A DNA stretch of 8,224 nt from Nitrospirota bacterium (GTDB lineage: Bacteria > Nitrospirota > UBA9217): the NCBI GenBank assembly GCA_021788515.1, contig JAJYKN010000042.1:1-8224 (forward strand), read 5' to 3'. Both the position numbers and the translations under genes were made by a program. This document shows positions 6,278 to 8,224 of the stretch, in pieces. How positions within the stretch are numbered: the stretch's first letter is position 1; each line of letters starts with the position of its first letter. The notes beneath the pieces were generated by a model. It was given only the letters and a program-made list of their open reading frames with translations. It was not told where the DNA came from and made no database searches.

Positions 6278-6295
6278 ATTTAAGTTTTTGTATAC

Positions 6296-6838
6296 CTAGG
6301 CTGTTGAAGTCCCAAACCCCGGGTTGACCAATAATGCCCAGCAGGCCGGCGCTGGAGGGAGCGGGGTCAGGATTTCACCCCTTCCCCGGGCGATGGCCGT
6401 GGGCCCGAAAAAGAAAAAGGGAACATCCATGCCGATTTTTGTCCCGACTTCAGCCAGACGGTCCCTCCCAAACCCTGTGCCGAGCAGCCTGTTTGCAGCA
6501 ACAAGAACGGCTGCGGCATTTCCGCTTCCTCCAGCAAGACCCGCAGCAACGGGAATCTTTTTTCGTATTGCAATGTCGAGACCGTCGGTTCTGCCAGTCG
6601 CCTTCAACAACTCCGCTGCCGCCTGCCAGGCAATATTGCCCTCTCCTCCGGGCACCGGGCCGGCATCGCTAAAGCAGTGAAGCTCTATGCCCCTTTTCCC
6701 AAGAGCGATCGTGACCTCGTCATAAAGGCCCACCATCTGCATCATCATCTCCACCTCATGGTACCCGTCGGGTCGTTTGTCGAGCACCGACAAGCAGAGA
6801 TTGATTTTTGCCGGAGATCGAAGCGTGATCGAATTCAT
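6296..6838 (-). CDS. ispE: IspE N-terminal portion, as read up to the TAG
   Basis: Translation from the ATG yields 180 residues ending GFGTSTA. The piece has the substrate-binding and ATP-binding motifs and catalytic Asp138 but lacks the third GHMP motif, so on its own it is unlikely to be an active kinase. The preceding gap to the lipoprotein gene (6839-6935) contains a T-rich stretch and GATAAT at about 6863-6868 on the minus strand. I could not match the latter with a -35 box. Confidence 0.8.
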   Translation of the reverse strand: MNSITLRSPAKINLCLSVLDKRPDGYHEVEMMMQMVGLYDEVTIALGKRGIELHCFSDAGPVPGGEGNIAWQAAAELLKATGRTDGLDIAIRKKIPVAAGLAGGSGNAAAVLVAANRLLGTGFGRDRLAEVGTKIGMDVPFFFFGPTAIARGRGEILTPLPPAPACWALLVNPGFGTSTA

Positions 6839-6898
6839 CGCACTCCTTTCTCTGTATATATTATCCCTCTTCTCTTCATGCTTTTTCGCCGGCCCGTG

Positions 6899-6928
6899 AA
6901 AAAATCGTCATTCCCCTTTGATGGGGAA
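6899..6928 (-). terminator. Possible weak terminator or attenuator after the lipoprotein gene
   Basis: TTCCCC (6911-6916) and GGGGAA (6923-6928) form a 6-bp perfect stem with a 6-base loop. On the minus strand a T6 tract (plus 6899-6904) follows after six intervening bases. The stem is short and the U-tract displaced, so this may only reduce readthrough into ispE. Confidence 0.4.
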
Positions 6929-6935
6929 AGGGCCG

Positions 6936-7721
6936 CTATTGCCCGTGGTTTTTCCCGCCCGCCTCATTGCCCAGCACGAACGACTCCTCGCTGATCGGAG
7001 TGTTGACCTCGACGTCGGTGTATTGTACCGTGAGCAGCACCTTCTTGTCCGGGTTCTCGATCACGATGCTGATCGGCAGACGGTAATGGGATATTTCCTG
7101 CATCCGCTCGAAACGGGCGTCGTATACAAGTTTGCCCGCCCGGTACAGTTCCTGCGACAGAACTCGGGGTTCCTGATCCGAACCGGTTGCCGGATACCGG
7201 AGCAGAACACGCCTGATCACATCACCAGAGCGCACTTCAAGGGTGCAGTCACTTTCCTGTCCGCACAGCAGCGTCGCGGATGAGGACGGAGCCGCTGCGG
7301 GAATATTCCCCGAGAGCAGGTTGCAGAGGTCAGAGGCCTCCAGCCCCTTGCCGAGGAGCCTCCCCAGACCGGCAGGTCCCGTCCGGGTGACCTTGTCATC
7401 CCCGGGCATCCGAAGCAGAACGTTCTGCCCATCCCAGACAATTGCCATGATCGATTGGCCAAGCGGCCCGTAGGCTTCCATCCGGAACCGTTTCTGGCCA
7501 TCGATGACAATGCCGACGGTGTCGAGCGCACGCCTCCGGCCTTGTTTAATGATTTCAACCCGCGCCACTGCCTTGAGGCTGACAAAGGACTGCCGGTGCC
7601 GCTCCAGCGCCTGGAGCAGCGGCCCGGCCGGAACAGCCGTCAAAGGGACCTCCGGTTTTTTCGGAAAACAGGAAAAGAGGAAGGGAATGACAACAAGGAC
7701 GATGAGTCGGGACGTTTTCAC
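6936..7721 (-). CDS. LolB/DUF4292-like outer-membrane lipoprotein
   Basis: The 261-residue protein begins with a lipoprotein signal: positive residues, a hydrophobic core (6-16) and a lipobox LFSC with Cys18 as the acylation site. The mature part has alternating beta-strand character. Examples are SFVSLKAVARVEIIKQG, RFRMEAYGPLGQSIMAIVWDGQNVLLRMPG and YRLPISIVIENPDKKVLLTVQYTDVEVNTPI. This suggests the LolB/LppX-type half-barrel that carries lipid or lipoprotein. The match is by pattern, not alignment, so the exact family is tentative. The start is GTG, overlapping the TGA of the TPR gene by four bases (GTGA), which implies translational coupling. Both precede ispE on the same strand. Two extra cysteines, in LLCGQESDC, could form a disulfide in the periplasm. 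The stop is TAG. Confidence 0.75.
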   Translation of the reverse strand: MKTSRLIVLVVIPFLFSCFPKKPEVPLTAVPAGPLLQALERHRQSFVSLKAVARVEIIKQGRRRALDTVGIVIDGQKRFRMEAYGPLGQSIMAIVWDGQNVLLRMPGDDKVTRTGPAGLGRLLGKGLEASDLCNLLSGNIPAAAPSSSATLLCGQESDCTLEVRSGDVIRRVLLRYPATGSDQEPRVLSQELYRAGKLVYDARFERMQEISHYRLPISIVIENPDKKVLLTVQYTDVEVNTPISEESFVLGNEAGGKNHGQ

Positions 7722-8224
7722 TTCTTGCCTTTTTTCGTCGATTTCACATCTTTAAGCAATTCATCGGGATTTCCAAAACCCGCTGCCTTAAACTTCTCGC
7801 GGAGTGCCTGGTTTTTCGGGTCCAGTTCCAGTGATTTGAGCCACTGTTCTCTTGCCTTGTCCTTCTTGGACATCTTCAGAAAAATATCGCCATAGTGTTC
7901 ATGCATCACGGGGTCATCCGTCGTCGCTTTTGTCATTGCCTTTTGCATGACACCGGACGCCTCTTCCAGCATGCCCTTTTGATAATAAGCCCAGGCAAGG
8001 CTGTCGAGGATATACGCGTTGTCCGGCTTGATCAGGAGCGCCCGTTTGATCAGCTGAATTGCTTCGTCAAGATTTTCGCCCTTCTCGGCATAGGTATATC
8101 CCAGATAGTTGAGCGCATCGGCGTTCTCGGGCTTCAGCTCAATCGATTTCTTAAGCGCTGCGATCATCTCGTCGCGCTTCCCCAGTTTTTCGTAGGCCAC
8201 AGCAAGACTGAACTGCAGATCGTC
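7718..8224 (-). CDS. TPR repeat protein, C-terminal part (5' end outside window)
   Basis: The frame is open to the right edge, giving 168 visible residues; the GTG at 8198-8200 lies inside a repeat and is not a likely start. About four tetratricopeptide repeats are visible, each near 34-36 residues. They contain SLAVAYEKLGKRDEMIAALKK, LGYTYAEKGENLDEAIQLIKRAL, LAWAYYQKGMLEEASGVMQKA and YGDIFLKMSKKDKAREQWLKSL. Most end in the typical helix-breaking LKPENA or LDPKNQ motifs. The protein ends in a lysine-rich tail (STKKGKK). TPR arrays are protein-binding scaffolds; the partner is unknown. Overlap with the lipoprotein gene suggests a shared envelope function. The stop is TGA. Confidence 0.9.
   Translation of the reverse strand, partial: DDLQFSLAVAYEKLGKRDEMIAALKKSIELKPENADALNYLGYTYAEKGENLDEAIQLIKRALLIKPDNAYILDSLAWAYYQKGMLEEASGVMQKAMTKATTDDPVMHEHYGDIFLKMSKKDKAREQWLKSLELDPKNQALREKFKAAGFGNPDELLKDVKSTKKGKK

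Larger units (their letters stand above)
5969..6838 (-). pseudogene. ispE: ispE (4-diphosphocytidyl-2-C-methyl-D-erythritol kinase) with one in-frame TAG
   Basis: IspE is the GHMP-family kinase of the MEP isoprenoid pathway; it phosphorylates CDP-methylerythritol with ATP. One reading frame of 289 codons, the normal family length, is broken only by TAG at codon 181 (6296-6298). Before it lie SPAKINLCL with Lys11, RPDGYHEVE (22-30), the ATP-binding PVAAGLAGGSGNAAA (96-110) and catalytic Asp138 in GMDVPFFF. After it lie VYKNLNL, LHNDLEPVT (211-219) and the third GHMP motif MSGSGPTVFG (243-252). The expected residue at the TAG is probably Trp (GFGTSTA-W-VYKNL), one G-to-A change from TGG. ATG start with AGGAG upstream (6843-6848). 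Because every other motif is intact and IspE is normally essential, a sequencing error, readthrough or suppression is at least as likely as real loss. Confidence 0.88.

Noticed and set aside
6278..6298. Frameshift as the cause of the split ispE
   Set aside because: Both pieces are in the same frame (561 bases, 187 codons apart), so the cause is a nonsense codon and not an insertion or deletion.
6296..6298. TAG reassigned genome-wide, for example to pyrrolysine
   Set aside because: Four genes in the window end naturally at TAG with family-typical C-termini. IspE needs no pyrrolysine, and no pyl genes are visible.
1..8224. A novel defence, mobile or biosynthetic system
   Set aside because: All genes fit known housekeeping, sensor or envelope families in a typical order; no transposase, integrase, nuclease, toxin or unknown multi-gene module is present.

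Overview
The window is a stretch of ordinary bacterial chromosome of moderately high GC content. It carries one long housekeeping cluster on the minus strand and the 3' part of a sensor kinase gene on the plus strand. The order TPR protein, LolB-like lipoprotein, ispE, spoVG, tRNA-Gln, prs, rplY, pth, ychF resembles, from memory, the arrangement in Geobacter-type Desulfobacterota (former Deltaproteobacteria) and some Nitrospirota. The lipoprotein and the MEP-pathway gene point to a didermal Gram-negative. No taxonomic search was possible, so the lineage is an inference.

Layout from left to right. Bases 2-1540 (+) hold a membrane-bound PAS histidine kinase that enters from outside the window. 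Bases 1541-1719 are a convergent intergenic region full of inverted repeats. ychF (1720-2814, -) is set apart from the rest by an intergenic region with a long REP-like inverted repeat (2850-2916) and a strong Rho-independent terminator (about 2938-2980). Upstream of that terminator, on the minus strand, lie pth, rplY, prs and tRNA-Gln(TTG). A second terminator (about 5515-5545) lies between tRNA-Gln and spoVG. Then come spoVG, ispE, a LolB-like lipoprotein gene and the end of a TPR protein gene that runs off the right edge.

The minus-strand genes serve basic metabolism and translation. They cover PRPP supply (prs), isoprenoid precursors (ispE), a 5S rRNA-binding ribosomal protein (rplY), peptidyl-tRNA recycling (pth), glutamine decoding (tRNA-Gln), a ribosome-associated ATPase (ychF) and envelope lipoprotein functions. 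I see no mobile element, CRISPR array, defence locus or biosynthetic cluster.

The most notable observation is in ispE. The gene is intact in one reading frame over 289 codons except for a single in-frame TAG at codon 181 (6296-6298). About 25 bases beyond it lies a near-consensus sigma70 promoter (TTGACA, 17 bases, TAAAAT) inside the ispE coding sequence, pointing toward spoVG. Other items worth a look are three GTTTAAAC octamers forming two palindromes between prs and rplY, and the long inverted repeat upstream of ychF.
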